A stretch of 64,000 nucleotides of DNA from Apium graveolens (taxonomy: Eukaryota > Streptophyta > Magnoliopsida > Apiales > Apiaceae): contig NC_133648.1 in the NCBI RefSeq assembly GCF_009905375.1, positions 309,830,565 to 309,894,564 of the forward strand. The letters are read 5' to 3'. The notes under the pieces were generated by a model. The model saw nothing but the letters and a program-made list of their open reading frames with translations. It was not told where the DNA came from and did no database searches. The translations under genes and the position numbers were made by a program. This document shows, one piece after another, positions 34,610 to 48,500 of the stretch (position 1 is the first letter of the stretch; every line of letters begins with the position of its first letter).

Positions 34610-36513
34610 GCAGAGGTGCCATCGGCATCCATGTCATCGCCTCCTTCTCTCTCATCAGAAGTCTCTATAGTAGCGGTCTCACTAGAAGAAGGGCCGACAA
34701 CATCCTCTGCGGGTCGATAAAAGGACTTAGGGGGAGGAAGAAGCTAGTCCTGAGGGATATCATCTAAGATGACTACGCAGGTACGGAACCTCTGTAGTAA
34801 GGTGTCATCATCGGGGCACATGTAATCCATCGGGTTAACATCAGGACAAGTCTCGTTCATGGTCCCGATGGTCGTGTCCCATCCAGTCCTGAAAAATCCA
34901 GGGAACACCAAGTTCTTCCTAACCTCTCATGGACTGAGCAAACTCATCCGTGTCCAAGTAAGCATCAATGATTCTATCATTCTCAGCCTTCAGAGTAACT
35001 AGCTCAGCATTGGCATCCCCTAACTCTTATGCCTTGTGCTTCATCTTCTTCTCCAGCGCAATATACTTCCTCTGTTTCCTTCTGAGGGCGTTAGCCGCGT
35101 TATCCGAGGCTTTCCTCCAGGACTCAGCTTGTCTCACAGCTGCTTGGAAATAAGCATTAGACTGAAAGGAAGAAGAAAAATAAAAGGACGTAAGGAAAGG
35201 GGATAAAGTAGCCATAGGAACAAAGGAATGTTAAAAATATATATAAAAAATGGTTAAAACGGGAAGTCCCTTACCGAGGCTAGAGATTGGGCACCCATAA
35301 GCTTTACCCTCTCCAAGTCTAGACTAGCCACAATATCAGTGAAGTCCTTAGGGGTCACATAGTGATAAGACCAATCTCATGCGTGCTTCCTGGAACCAAC
35401 CACGGAATCCCCTCGATGGAATCCCTAGAGAGACTGGAAAACACTAGTAGCTATAGTAGCAGGAGCATCTGGGGTTTCAGTTCCCCCCAGAAGACGCCTC
35501 TACTATGGGCTCTTTATGCTTCTTCAGAAAGCTAGGCTCCGTTGGCTTACCACAGGGATCCAACCCCGTAAGCCGGGCCTTTTTCATTCTTGTTGTTTTC
35601 TCAATGACAGGAAAGTTCTTATTATTGATTTCCTTGGCGGCTGCAAATACAAGGGAAATACAAAAATAATTGGTGTCAATTATGCATGAAGAAAATAAAA
35701 ATAAGAAGGGAAGAAAAAATACCCTACAACGAGACTGAGGAAAGCCCACTTGGATCAAAGAAAACTCCTCTAAGAGAGTCCAGCTGGGAGTTTCGCCATT
35801 ATTATTTATAAGATCATTATATATGGCATTCTCTTCGGGAGTTAGGTGAATGGATTTGGGGCTACCATCACTGACCTTCCCCAAGGGGGATCTAAAAAGT
35901 GTGCCCCGGTCTCCATTCCCCCAATTAATCCCGACAAAACTGTCTCTTCAGTGTTGGTTATTATCAGGAATTGAAGCACTGTTAAAAATTTGTTTACACT
36001 TGGGCCTTTGCATAATATAAACTCAACCATAAGAGTTTTGGGCAGTGTTATAGCACTGGAAAATTTTCCTAAACACAGCAACTGAAGGAGGGAAACTACT
36101 CATAAGACACAAAAACATAAAATAAAGAATATTTTTCCAGGTATTGGGAGGAAGCTAACAAAGTGTAAATAAACTCGTGGAAAGGAAACCTAAGCTCCGC
36201 AGTAAGGGAGTCTGTATAAACAAACAAATTATCGGGCTTTCAATGGCATGTACGGTCACCACTTTCTGCAGGAACTATTCTAAGAGGGGGACGAACGTTA
36301 TAGATTTCGTTGAGTTTGTTAATAGCATTTGAATTATACCACTTATTACAATAATCAAAGGAGCCTAAATGAGTTTCGAATGGGTATTCATCCCCCTTAG
36401 TATTAATCATATCTATCAACGATATATAAGAATAGCGAATTTCAATGTCGTTACCTATCTTAGAAGCTGGAGCAATCTTCGTTGCCATTTCTGAACCTTT
36501 TCCAGCCATTAAT
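34610..36513 (-). pseudogene. Antisense extra ORF of the Tat element, copy 2
   Basis: Duplicate of the copy-1 gene. The start is at about 36509 (MAGKGSEMATKIAPASKIGN), and the first block runs further here (to 36240, RIVPAESGDRTCH) because copy 1 has an expanded run of C/G at 31985-31993 that shifts its frame. The middle part 35477-35884 is open (SDGSPKSIHLTPEENAIYND), with an intron retained in the frame. It ends in the same coiled-coil-like segment (35027-35215). Both copies carry stops in common positions. Confidence 0.65.
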
Positions 36514-37374
36514 GGAGGTTGGAGTAGAGCTTGAAGTGGAGGAAGGAGGAAGAAGGCTGACTTTCCCGGAAAAAGCTTTAAGGATGGGGAAGGAGATTTT
36601 GAAAGGAGAGTTTAGAAATGAAAAAGTAAAGTGTGAGAAATCACTTCACTCCCCCCACTCTTATATAGGACTCCCAACTGGTCATTGGGCCAGTAAAAAG
36701 GGCAGACCAGCCAGTCATAACAGGTTAAAAGCCCAGCCCAAAATCAAGAAAGTTCCAGAAATTTCCTGGATAAATCAAATATAATAATAATAAATATATA
36801 TTTATAGTTTCCAGAATATTCTGGAATAGTGGGCCAAAAGAAAAGCCCATTTAAATAATGGGCCAAAAGGAAATCCCAGGTAGAGATGGGCCAAAAGGAA
36901 AGCCCCTTAACAAAGCCCATAGGCGCATCCTGATTGAAGATTTAAAAATTTAATGAAAAATCTCGACCTAAAAAATTATGGTCAAAAATCAAAAAAATCA
37001 TGACCTAATTTCGGTTAGGAGTTCTGATCGAATGATCCTAGTCGAAATAACCCATGATCAGGGATTTTAGGCCAATAATTCGGTCAAGATTCTGTTAAAA
37101 ACAAGAAATTCTGACCTAAACTAATGTCAGGATTCCAAAGTCAACGTTAAATCTTGACCAAATTCGGTCAGGATTCCTGGTCGAATGATCCTGGTCGAAT
37201 TACTCCATGAGCAAGGCAAAAAAGGAGCATAATTCGGTCATATTTGAATTGTTCTTGACCAAATTCGGTCAGAATTCTGATCGAACCAACCTGACCGAAA
37301 GTAGCTTCAACCAGGGTTTTTGGGACCATAATTCGACTAAGATCCCTATCGAATGGATTCCTCGTCGAAATTAT

Positions 37375-37561
37375 ATATTAAAAAAAAGAAAAAAAGAAAT
37401 AGAAAATTCTTGAAAATTATAAATATTTTCTGGAAATTAAGGAATATTCCTAAAAATTCCTTAAAATTATAAATATTTTCTGGAAATTAAGGAAAATTTC
37501 TAGAAAATTCCTGAAAATTAAATGAACTTAAATTCAGCAAAATCCAATACGATTTTCCAGA
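37375..37561. other. gypsy 3' untranslated stretch
   Basis: A/T-rich with three related copies of AAATTATAAATATTTTCTGG-like sequence near 37414-37540. It has no coding content and lies between the duplicated block and the PPT. Confidence 0.55.
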
Positions 37562-37575
37562 AGTTGGGGGGCAAA
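37562..37575 (+). promoter_or_regulatory. Polypurine tract of the gypsy element
   Basis: AGTTGGGGGGCAAA immediately precedes the TG of the 3' LTR. This is the usual plus-strand primer site. Confidence 0.8.
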
Positions 37576-38072
37576 TGATAGGGGATAAAATAAACCTCGA
37601 TTATGTCTTTAATACATAATTAATTACACCTGACTTGGGCTGCTTACAAGGCCCATTTATGAATGCCCAAATACGCTGAACATTAATTAATTTAATAATT
37701 AATTAATATGGGAGAAATCAACTGATAACTAAAGCCTAAATAAGGACACAACTTCTTGAAGATATGCCTTCAAGAAATCTCATAGGATAAGGATTTAATT
37801 TCATGCATCATAGGACTCCAAAGTCCACTCTAAATTTGAGACTTGTTCACCAAGTCTCATAACCTTAATCTAATTTCAAGGCCTCTCATGCCTATATAAG
37901 GGGTCTCACCTCATAAATTAGAACTACGTTTTTACTTGATCCTTGGCATACAAAAAGGTACGTAGGTATCTTGTTAAGGCAGATCGAGTCATAAAGCACA
38001 ACTGCAGTCAAATCGAGCCTCGAAGCTCACGAACACTAGCAATAATTACATCCTAAATTTTTATCTAAAACA
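37576..38072 (+). repeat. 3' LTR of the gypsy element
   Basis: 497 bp, starts TGATAGGGGATAAAA and ends TTATCTAAAACA. It has a TATA box (CCTATATAAGG, about 37891). A fragment of it (end 128 bp plus the same flank) is also in block B. The 5' LTR is truncated, so the target duplication cannot be tested. Confidence 0.88.
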
Positions 38073-41000
38073 ATATGGTTATAATTATATATTAATTTAA
38101 TTTTAGTATTTATTATTTATATTAAAACTATAAATAATATAAAATTTAAAATTTATTAAATAATAATTAAATTGTAAAGTCAGTACCATAAAAAAGGGTT
38201 GGTAGGTACCAAACTAAACCACACCCATATAGACGGACAACGTATTGCACGACAACATCGTAAGTGACAGATGCATATACAAATTGTACATTCGAAATTT
38301 AAGAATTTAAGAATCTAGAAAAAATCATGAATTTAAAAATATGTACCTTTCACCATAGAAAAATGTAGTACATGTATACAATATTGACAAATGAATAGAA
38401 ATTTACAAAATTTCCATAGAAGTCTTCATGCAAGAACTTGACCATTTCAAATTTTGATAACTTTGATGGATTGCAAGGTTAAATACGTAAATAAAATAGA
38501 TACATCTATAGTGAATTAAAGTTTTTAAATATTGAAATCCCTATCATGATGACAACTGTTTTTCCATTCGTGTACTAAAATAGAGAAGATGGATGGGTTT
38601 CCTCAACAAGTCTTTGATATTGATGGGTATTGACGAAACGAAAAGTGTTATAATTCTTAAGATGACAAGCCGCAGATATATCATTTACCCGCTGTGTATA
38701 ATGTAACCAGAAGCGTACAAAGCATTCTCTTACACATCCTCGCTTCACTCCATTTTCTTAGTTAGTTTGCTTTCTATCAATTATATTTGTTCGAACATAT
38801 TAATGTTTCGCTAAGTTCTCCCTTTTATGGCATGTTTCGCAAAGTTCTTCCCTTTGTGGAATTTATTAACCGATAAAATTGATCGTCGTTCGTCCTCGTT
38901 TGATATGTTAACATAAATCATTTTTGCAGCCATCCGCTATGTAAAATGCCTACAAGACTAATAACGTCTTTGTCTTATAGAATTATTAGCTTTTGTCTAA
39001 TAAACAAACTGAAGTCTATAAGTCCTATTAGATTCTCGTAAATATACGGAATATAATAATGATCGGAGATTAAGAATAGTAATAATAATATTTTGAAAAA
39101 TAAGAGGGTTGTGATGGATCGTTCAAAATATATTGGCTTAAACTCTGGTATATATATAAACACAAAACTCAGAAAGTAAATTTTGTATATACAGAAGAGA
39201 AGATATAGTAATGCAAAATATTGTATTACTTCTTTAACGAAAAGCTAAATACAAATTACTCTATAATGGAAATAGTAGCTAGCTAGAATAATGGAAATAG
39301 TAGCTAGCTAGAAATAAGCGTCAGACTCATAAAATGATACCACTTACTAAAACTAAGTTCTAAAAAATATAACTATGCTAAGACTTATTCTCATGTGCTC
39401 TAGTGAATATTCTAAAAATAAAAATTATTAATTGAACATAAGCTTAAATTATATTTTCAACATACAACCCCGTAATCTAAACTCCAGACTACAGATTTTT
39501 AATGTTAAACAAATCTCTCATTCTTTCAACTTTACAGTAGTCACGTGGCTTTGCTTAGAATATCTGCATGCTGTCTCCTAAACTAATATGTCTGATTATA
39601 ATTTTTCCATGTTCCATACAATATCACATAAAGATATATTGAATATCGATATGCTTACTCCTCCAATGGAAAACATGATTTTTAGTCAATTATATCAACG
39701 ATTTATTGTCTACATTAATTACCACTAGATGATGCTTCTTATTTGTAATCCAACGAAGTAAATTACTAAGCTACACCTTATGACACAAAACACCTGCAGC
39801 GGCCATAAACTCAGCTTCGCACAAACTCAAAGACACACATTAACATTTCTGAGATACCCAAGTGATCAGACTATCTTTCAAAAAAAATGCCATTTCACCA
39901 AGGCTCTTTTAATCTTTAGTGTTACATGTTAAGTCACTATCTTAGTATCTTGAAAGTAAGTAATTTCCGGTCCCCTTTGCGTAGCACAAACCATAATCGA
40001 CATTTCCCTTCATGTATCTTAAAACTCACTTTAGTAGATTCATGTGGAGAGTCGTGGAACCCTCTATGTACCTACTAACGATACTAACATGGAACGCTAT
40101 ATTATATTTGGGATGAACAAAATACCTAAGCCTATCAAGCTCTTAAAAATAATAAACTTTATCGCCTTCCCCCACGTTTGCTCAGTTGAATATTAATTTC
40201 CAATGGATATTTGATAATTTTGCAATCACTAAGTAAAGCCTTATTGAGAAGAATTTTTTATTTATGTTGCTTGCTTTAACTCTATAAATATCTTTTATAG
40301 GTCCAATTTAAAACCCAATTAGTACGATAATATTCCAAGGTAATCCGTTTCAAAATTCTAGTTCATATGCCTCTTGAATTTGTTGATGTTACTAACATTG
40401 TTACCCGTAATCGTCAGATCAACATCTCCCTTGACATTTAGTATAAACCGTATGCTCATATGAACATTTTGCTAGTTTCAAGCAAAATCTTATAAGGTCT
40501 ACTAGTTTATCGTCTTTTTTACCTTCATAAATAACCTTCCTACTCTATCATATACCTACAAATAGCTGACATTTAACACCGTTGTTCCCATTTTGTAGTA
40601 ACTGACTAAGACTTACAATGTTTCTAAAATGTTTCTAAATTTCTTCTCCATTTATGCTGGTACTGAATGAAGGAGGTCTTCACCACGTATTTTTCCTCGA
40701 TTGTCTCCCAAAGTTTTGATATTAGTCACAAATCCATTCAATTTGAACCAGAAAATTTATGGGTGCATACCTGTTTAAGGAGAATATCATGGAATTAAGG
40801 AAGCGATAGTTGATCCTAAAATCAAAATTAATTTCATCATACTATGAATTTTGCTATTGATCAAAAATCGGGGCTCATGAATTTTAGTTGCAACGCATGA
40901 ATCGGTACATGGATTTCTAGTTGTAACTTGCACGATAGTTTATGATTATAGACTACGCCACATATGGCCATATGCTATATTTTTATAATGCAATGATAAT

Positions 41001-41815
41001 TTTCTGTTATAATTGCCCAAATTTTTAAGTAACTGCAATACTATAAAAATGATGTTACAATAGACACAAATCTTGTGTTGCAACTCAGTTGTAGTGTTGC
41101 AATGTGCAACACTATTGAACAAGGCTGATGGAGTAAAAGTAGGAGTAGTTCCTTGTTTTTAAGTGCCACCTCTGTAGCTTTAGGTGTTTAAATTCAGGCA
41201 AGTTGTAAGTATTTTTATTTTCTTATCAGTAGTGAAATCAAAGGTAATACAATGCAGTCCTAGAGAGCATTTTGGTCTTATACATATCAACTTTCCATCA
41301 TGCTTATTCTGCACTAATCATTCTAGTATTTATTTTTAACAAATACAAATAAATAACTAAACAAAACAAATAATTAATAACTAAATTTAAGATTATTCCA
41401 ACAATCACCCCATAATCTTAAACTTGTCTCATGTAATCCTTCCAGCCCGTATGGCTAAGAAAACAAAAATGCATACAACTTGCTTGAATTTAAACACCTA
41501 AAGCTATAGAGGTGGCACCTAAAAACAAGGAACTACTCCTACTTCTACTCCATCACCGGCTACTTTCTAGGCATGCAGCTACAGTCATGACCATGCAAAT
41601 AACTAAACAAAACAAATAATTAATAACAACTAAGTTTAAGATTATTCCAACAGTCACATCTGATATATAGCTCGGGAAGATTATGTTCACGTGGCACAGC
41701 TGAGGTCAACATCTAGGACCCACTATGCTCATGTGTCAATGCTCACGTCCACACTTGGGATCTAAAAAGATGATGTGGCATTGGTGACGACAGTTTGTGA
41801 GACCAAAATGCCCCC

Positions 41816-41850
<35 letters not shown>

Positions 41851-41875
41851 CTATATCTATATATATATGTACTAA
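38073..41875. repeat. Segmental unit C, left part (copies: 25716-26773 and 1765-4454)
   Basis: 38073-39182 matches block B, and 39183-41875 matches unit A. The join at 39182 is uninterrupted here, whereas A and B carry LINE sequence at this point. No gene is seen. It contains a CACTA-like end near 40951, TTGCAA motifs, the foldback 41128-41555, and an expanded AT microsatellite (41825-41866). Confidence 0.85.
41128..41555. repeat. Foldback in unit C
   Basis: Left arm 41128-41229 and right arm 41457-41555 are reverse complements (GTAGGAGTAGTTCCTTG against CAAGGAACTACTCCTAC). The spacer of about 225 bp differs from the unit A version. Confidence 0.8.
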
Positions 41876-42529
41876 GGGTTTTGGTCCACAACCCCAGGTG
41901 GTTTCATGCCCCGCATTCTTTCATTGCAGCACACCTCCAGCAATGAAACACCTAGCACAATGAAATAATTTAATTTCTAAAATAACAAAAAATTATATTT
42001 TAATGAATTAATTTTTTTTAAATAATAACGGAGTTAGAAAATATATAATTAATTTTAACAACCATTTGTTCTATATTTTCTAATTTTATTACTACTTCCC
42101 ATTTATTATCAATTGTATAATGAGTTAAAAATTTAAAAATAAATTAGATATATAATCAGAAAAATAATTAAAATATTAGTTTTAATGAAAAAAATAAAAA
42201 ACCTAAGATAATAACTGAAATGTATGAATGGAGTATTGCAAGTATGATTGTTTATTGATGAAAATGTGTCATCTTCTCTAGAACTTTTTTGAGTAAATTC
42301 TAATCAAACTATTTTAATTTAAATTTTAAATATGTCAAAATTAAGTATAATAATACATTTGTACTCCTTAATGAAGTTATCATGAATTAAATATTTTTTA
42401 AAAATAATTTTTAATTTAAAAAAAACAAATGAGAACAAAATAATAATAAGAAACCCTCCCGAGTCATTGCTGGAGGTGTTCCCCAACATATATAAAATAT
42501 TGATGCGGGTGGTTAAATAGCCAGCTACA
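41876..42529. other. Unique left part of the TIR element
   Basis: Between the left TIR and the array. Contains a 16-bp perfect inverted repeat (ACACCTCCAGCAATGA at 41931-41946 against 42464-42479) and otherwise AT-rich sequence without ORFs. Confidence 0.6.
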
Positions 42530-45500
42530 TCAATGTTTCATTACGCTAATGAAACAATGCTTAGGTTAGCATTCCGGGTTGTTTTATATTTTTTTATAGC
42601 TAACGAAAAATTGATAAAATTCCAGTGTTTTTAGTTTTCCATATTTTCAATTTTTAGCTTTATATTTGTTTACTATAAATTAAAAATTGATAAATTAAAT
42701 TGGACAAGTACAAGAAAAAAAAACATAAAACTCACAATATTAAAAATATATAAAACTCACAATATTACGTTATAATAAAAATTCGAATATACTATTTTGA
42801 ACAAATAATTAAAAAATACTTTTTCACTCAAAAATTTTAAATTCAATATTAAATTTAAATATTTTAGTTTAAAATATTAATTCAAAAATATCAAAATATA
42901 AGTTCAAAAAATTATATAAAAATTCATTTTTAACAAAAAATAAAATTAGAAAAATAAAGCGGGGAAGAACCCTTACATTTAAAACAACGTCCTCCAACAA
43001 TGTTTCATTGCACTAGCCGCAATGAAACAATGTTGTAGGTGGCACACGATATTTTTTTTTATTTGTTACGAAAAATATTTAGCATTCCGAAGGCTGAGTT
43101 GTTTTATATTTTTTTATAGTTAACGAAAAATCGATAAAATTTCATTTTTTTTAATTTTCCACATTTTCAATTTTTAGCATTATATCCGTTTACTATAAAT
43201 TAAAAATTGATAAACTATATTGGACAAGTACAAGAAAAATAAAAAAACATAACACTCACAATATTAAAAAAAATATAAAACTCAAAATAATCCCTTATAA
43301 TAAAAATTCGAAAATACTATTTCGAACAAATAATTAAAAAATACATTTTCACTCAAAAAAAATTCAATATTAAATTTAAATATTTTAGCTTAAAATATTA
43401 ATTCAAAAATATCAAAATATAACTTCGAAAAAATATTTAAAAATTCATTTTTAACAAAAAAAATAAATTAGAAAAATAAAACGAGGAAGAACTGTTACAT
43501 TTAAAACAATGTCCTCCAGTTTCATTGCACTAGCCGCAATGAAACAATGTTGTAGGTGGCTGAGATTATTTTTTTTTTTGTTACGAAAAATATTTAGCAT
43601 TCGGGGGCTGAGTTGTTTTATATTTTTTTATAGCTAACGAAAAATCGATAAAATTCTATTTTTTTTAGTTTTCCACATTTTCAATTTTTAGCATTATATT
43701 CGTTTACTATAAATTAAAAATTGATAAACTAAATTAGACAAGTACAAGAAAAATAAAAAAAACATAAAACTCACAATATTAAAAAAAACATAAAACTCAA
43801 AATATTCCCTTGTAATAAAAATTCGAATATACTATTTCGAACAAATAATTAAAAAATACATTTTCACTCAAAAACTTTAAATTCAATATTAAATTTAAAT
43901 ATTTTAGTATAAAATATTAATTCAAAAATATCAAAATATAAGTTCGAAAAAATATTTAAAAATTCATTTTTAACAAAAAAAATAAAGTAGAAAAAATTAA
44001 GCGAGGAGAAACCGTTACATTTAAAACAACGTCCTACGGCAATGTTTCATTGCACTAGCCGCAAAGAAACAATGCGGTAGGTGGCAGATGGTATTTTTTT
44101 TATTTGTTACGAAAAATATTTAGCATTCCGGGGCTAAGTTGTTTTATATTTTTTTATAGTTAACGAAAAATCGATAAAATTCCATTTATTTTAGTTTTCC
44201 ATATTTTCAATTTTTAGCATTATATTCGTGTACTATAAATTAAAAATTGATAAACTAAATTGGACAAGTACAAGAAAAATAAGAACAACATAAAACTCAC
44301 AATATTAAAAAATACATAAAACTCATAATTTCCCTTGTAATAAAAATTCGAAAATACTATTTCCAACAAATAATTAAAAAATATATTTTCACTCAAAAAT
44401 TTTAAATTCAATATTAAATTTAAATATTTTAGTTTAAAATATTAATTCAAAAATATCAAAATATAAGTTCAAACAATTATATAAAAATTCATTTTTAACA
44501 AAAAATAAAATTAGAAAAATAAAGCGGGGAAGAAGCGTTACATTTAAAACAACGTACTCCAACAATGTTTCATTGCACTAGCCGCAATGAAAAAATGCTG
44601 TAGGTGACACAAGATATTTTTTTTTATTTGTTACGAAAAATATTTAGCATTGTGGGGGCTGACTTGTTTTATATTTTTTTATAGTTAACGAAAAATCGAT
44701 AAAATTCCATTTTTTTTAGTTTTCCACATTTTCAATTTTTAGCATTATATCCGTTTACTATAAATTAAAAATTGATAAACTATATTGGACAAGTACAAGA
44801 AAAAAAAACATAACACTCGCAATATTAAAAAAAATATAAAACTCAAAATAATCCCTTATAATAAAAATTCGAAAATACTATTTCGAACAAATAATTAAAA
44901 ATTACATTTTCACTCAAAAAAAATTCAATATTAAATTTAAATATTTTAGTTTAAAATATTAATTCAAAAATATCAAAATATAACTTCGAAAAAATATTTA
45001 AATATTCATTTTTAACAAAAAAAAATAAATTAGAAAAATAAAACGAGGAAGAACTGTTACATTTAAAACAACGTCCTCCAGTTTCATTGCACTAGCGGCA
45101 ATGAAACAATGTTGTAGGTGGCAGATATTATTTTTTTTATTTGTTACGAAAAATATTTAGCATTCCGGGGGCTGAGTTGTTTTAAATTTTTTTATAGCTA
45201 ACGAAAAATCGATAAAATTCTATTTTTTTTAGTTTTCCACATTTTCAATTTTTAGCATTATATTCGTTTACTATAAATTAAAAATTGATAAACTAAATTA
45301 GACAAGTACAAGAAAAATAAAAAAAACATAAAACTCACAATATTAAAAAAAACATAAAACTCAAAATATTCCCTTGTAATAAAAATTCGAATATACTATT
45401 TCGAACAAATAAATAAAAAATACATTTTCACTCAAAAACTTTAAATTCAATATTAAATTTAAATATTTTAGTATAAAATATTAATTCAAAAATATCAAAA

Positions 45501-48500
45501 TATAAGTTCGAAAAAATATTTAAAAATTCATTTTTAACAAAAAAAAATTAAGTAAAAAAATTAAGCGAGGAGGAACCGTTACATTTAAAACAACGTCCTC
45601 CGGCAATGTTTCATTGCACTAGCCGCAATGAAACAATGCCGTAGGTGGCAGAGGGTATTTTTTTTATTTGTTACGAAAAATATTTAGCATTCCGGGGGCT
45701 AAGTTATTTTATATTTTTTTATAGTTAACAAAAAATCGATAAAATTCCATTTATTTTAGTTTTCCATATTTTCAATTTTTAGCATTATATTCGTGTACTA
45801 TAAATTAAAAATTGATAAACTAAATTGGACAAGTACAAGAAAAATAAGAACAACATAAAACTCACAATATTAAAAAATACATAAAACTCATAATATTCCC
45901 TTGTAATAAAAATTCAAAAATACTATTTCCAACAAATAATTAAAAAATACATTTTCACTCAAAAATTTTAAATTCAATATTAAATTTAAATATTTTAGTT
46001 TAAAATATTAATTCAAAAATATCAAAATATAAGTTCAAAAAATTATATAAAAATTCATTTTTAACAAAAAATAAAATTAGAAAAATAAAGCGGGGAAGAA
46101 CCGTTACATTTAAAACAACGTCCTCCAACAATGTTTCATTGCACTAGCCGCAGTGAAAAAATGCTGTAGGTGGCCCATGATATTCTTTTTTATTTGTTAC
46201 GAAAAATATTTAGCATTCTGGGGGCTGAGTTGTTTTATATTTTTTTATAGTTAACGAAAAATCGATAAAATTCCATTTTTTTTAGTTTTCCACATTTTCA
46301 ATTTTTAGCATTATATCCGTTTACTATAAATTAAAAATTGATAAACTATATTGGACAAGTACAAGAAAAATAAAAAAAACATAACACTCGCAATATTAAA
46401 AAAAATATAAAACTCAAAATAATCCCTTATAATAAAAATTCGAAAATACTATTTCGAACAAATAATTAAAAATTACATTTTCACTCAAAAAAAATTCAAT
46501 ATTAAATTTAAATATTTTAGTTTAAAATATTAATTCAAAAATATCAAAATATAACTTCGAAAAAATATTTAAAAATTCATTTTTAACAAAAAAAATAAAT
46601 TAGAAAAATAAAACGAGAAGAACTGTTACATTTAAAACAACGTCCTCCAGTTTCATTGCACTCGCCGCAATGAAACAATGTTGTAGGTGGCAGAGATTAT
46701 TTTTTTTATTTGTTACGAAAAATATTTAACATTCCGGGGGCTGAGTTGTTTTATATTTTTTTATAGCTAACGAAAAATCGATAAAATTCTATTTTTTTTA
46801 GTTTTCCACATTTTCAATTTTTAGCATTATATTCGTTTACTATAAATTAAAAATTGATAAACTAAATTAGACAAGTACAAGAAAAATAAAAAAAACATAA
46901 AACTCACAATATTAAAAAAATATAAAACTCAAAATATTCCCTTGTAATAAAAATTCGAATTTACTATTTCGAACAAATAATTAAAAAATACATTTTCACT
47001 CAAAAACTTTAAATTCAATATTAAATTTAAATATTTTAGTATAAAATATTAATTCAAAAATATCAAAATATAAGTTCGAAAAAATATTTAAAAATTCATT
47101 TTTAACAAAAAAAATAAAGTAGAAAAAATTAAGCGAGGAGAAACCGTTACATTTAAAACAACGTCCTCCGGCAATGTTTCATTGCACTAGCCGCAAAGAA
47201 ACAATGCGGTAGGTGGCAGATGGTATTTTTTTTATTTGTTACGAAAAATATTTAGCATTCCGGGGGCTAAGTTGTTTTATATTTTTTTATAGTTAACGAA
47301 AAATCGATAAAATTCCATTTATTTTAGTTTTCCATATTTTCAATTTTTAGCATTATATTAGTGTACTATAAATTAAAAATTGATAAACTAAATTGGACAA
47401 GTACAAGAAAAATAAGAACAACATAAAACTCACAATATTAAAAAATACATAAAACTCATAATATTCCCTTGTAATAAAAATTCGAAAATACTATTTCCAA
47501 CAAATAATTAAAAAATATATTTTCACTCAAAAATTTTAAATTCAATATTAAATTTAAATATTTTAGTTTAAAATATTAATTCAAAAATATCAAAATATAA
47601 GTTCAAAAAATTATATAAAAATTCATTTTTAACAAAAAATAAAATTAGAAAAATAAAGCGGGGAAGAAGCGTTACATTTAAAATAACGTACTCCAACAAT
47701 GTTTCATTGCACTAGCCGCAATGAAAAAATGCTATAGGTGACACAAGATATTTTTTTTTATTTGTTACGAAAAATATTTAGCATTGTGGGCGCTGAGTTG
47801 TTTTATATTTTTTTATAGTTAACGAAAAATCGATAAAATTCCATTTTTTTTAGTTTTCCACATTTTCAATTTTTAGCATTATATCCGTTTACTATAAATT
47901 AAAAATTGATAAACTATATTGGACAAGTACAAGAAAAAAAAAACATAACACTCGCAATATTAAAAAAAATATAAAACTCAAAATAATCCCTTATAATAAA
48001 AATTCGAAAATACTATTTCGAACAAATAATTAAAAATTACATTTTCACTCAAAAAAAATTCAATATTAAATTTAAATATTTTAGTTTAAAATATTAATTC
48101 AAAAATATCAAAATATAACTTCGAAAAAATATTTAAAAATTCATTTTTAACAAAAAAAATAAATTAGAAAAATAAAACGAGAAGAACTGTTACATTTAAA
48201 ACAACGTCCTCCAGTTTCATTGCACTCGCCGCAATGAAACAATGTTGTAGGTGGCAGAGATTATTTTTTTTATTTGTTACGAAAAATATTTAACATTCCG
48301 GGGGCTGAGTTGTTTTATATTTTTTTATAGCTAACGAAAAATCGATAAAATTCTATTTTTTTTAGTTTTCCACATTTTCAATTTTTAGCATTATATTCGT
48401 TTACTATAAATTAAAAATTGATAAACTAAATTAGACAAGTACAAGAAAAATAAAAAAAACATAAAACTCACAATATTAAAAAAAATATAAAACTCAAAAT

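Larger units (their letters stand above)
33144..37374. repeat. 4.3-kb tandem duplication, copy 2
   Basis: Second copy of 28844-33143. It is shorter by about 70 bp because a segment corresponding to 32822-32895 is missing near 37130. It carries an orphan CACTA-1 right terminus ending at 33585 (GGCGTAGTG), with the adjacent ATG. Confidence 0.92.
18073..38072 (+). mobile_element. Tat-type Ty3/gypsy LTR retrotransposon, nested and rearranged
   Basis: Plus-strand element from a truncated 5' LTR to an intact 3' LTR. The order is gag, protease, RT (YVDD), RNase H, integrase, antisense extra ORF, degenerate repeats, PPT and 3' LTR. This order and the antisense extra ORF are typical of the Tat lineage. 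Its integrase is interrupted by CACTA-1 (22623-29285), and the region after that is duplicated in tandem. Many stops make it inactive. The archaeal-type second RNase H expected in Tat elements is missing between 22110 and 22168, presumably by deletion. Confidence 0.85.

Noticed and set aside
44220..44411. 63-codon minus-strand ORF in the array
   Set aside because: AT-rich chance frame, present in only one unit and not kept in the others.
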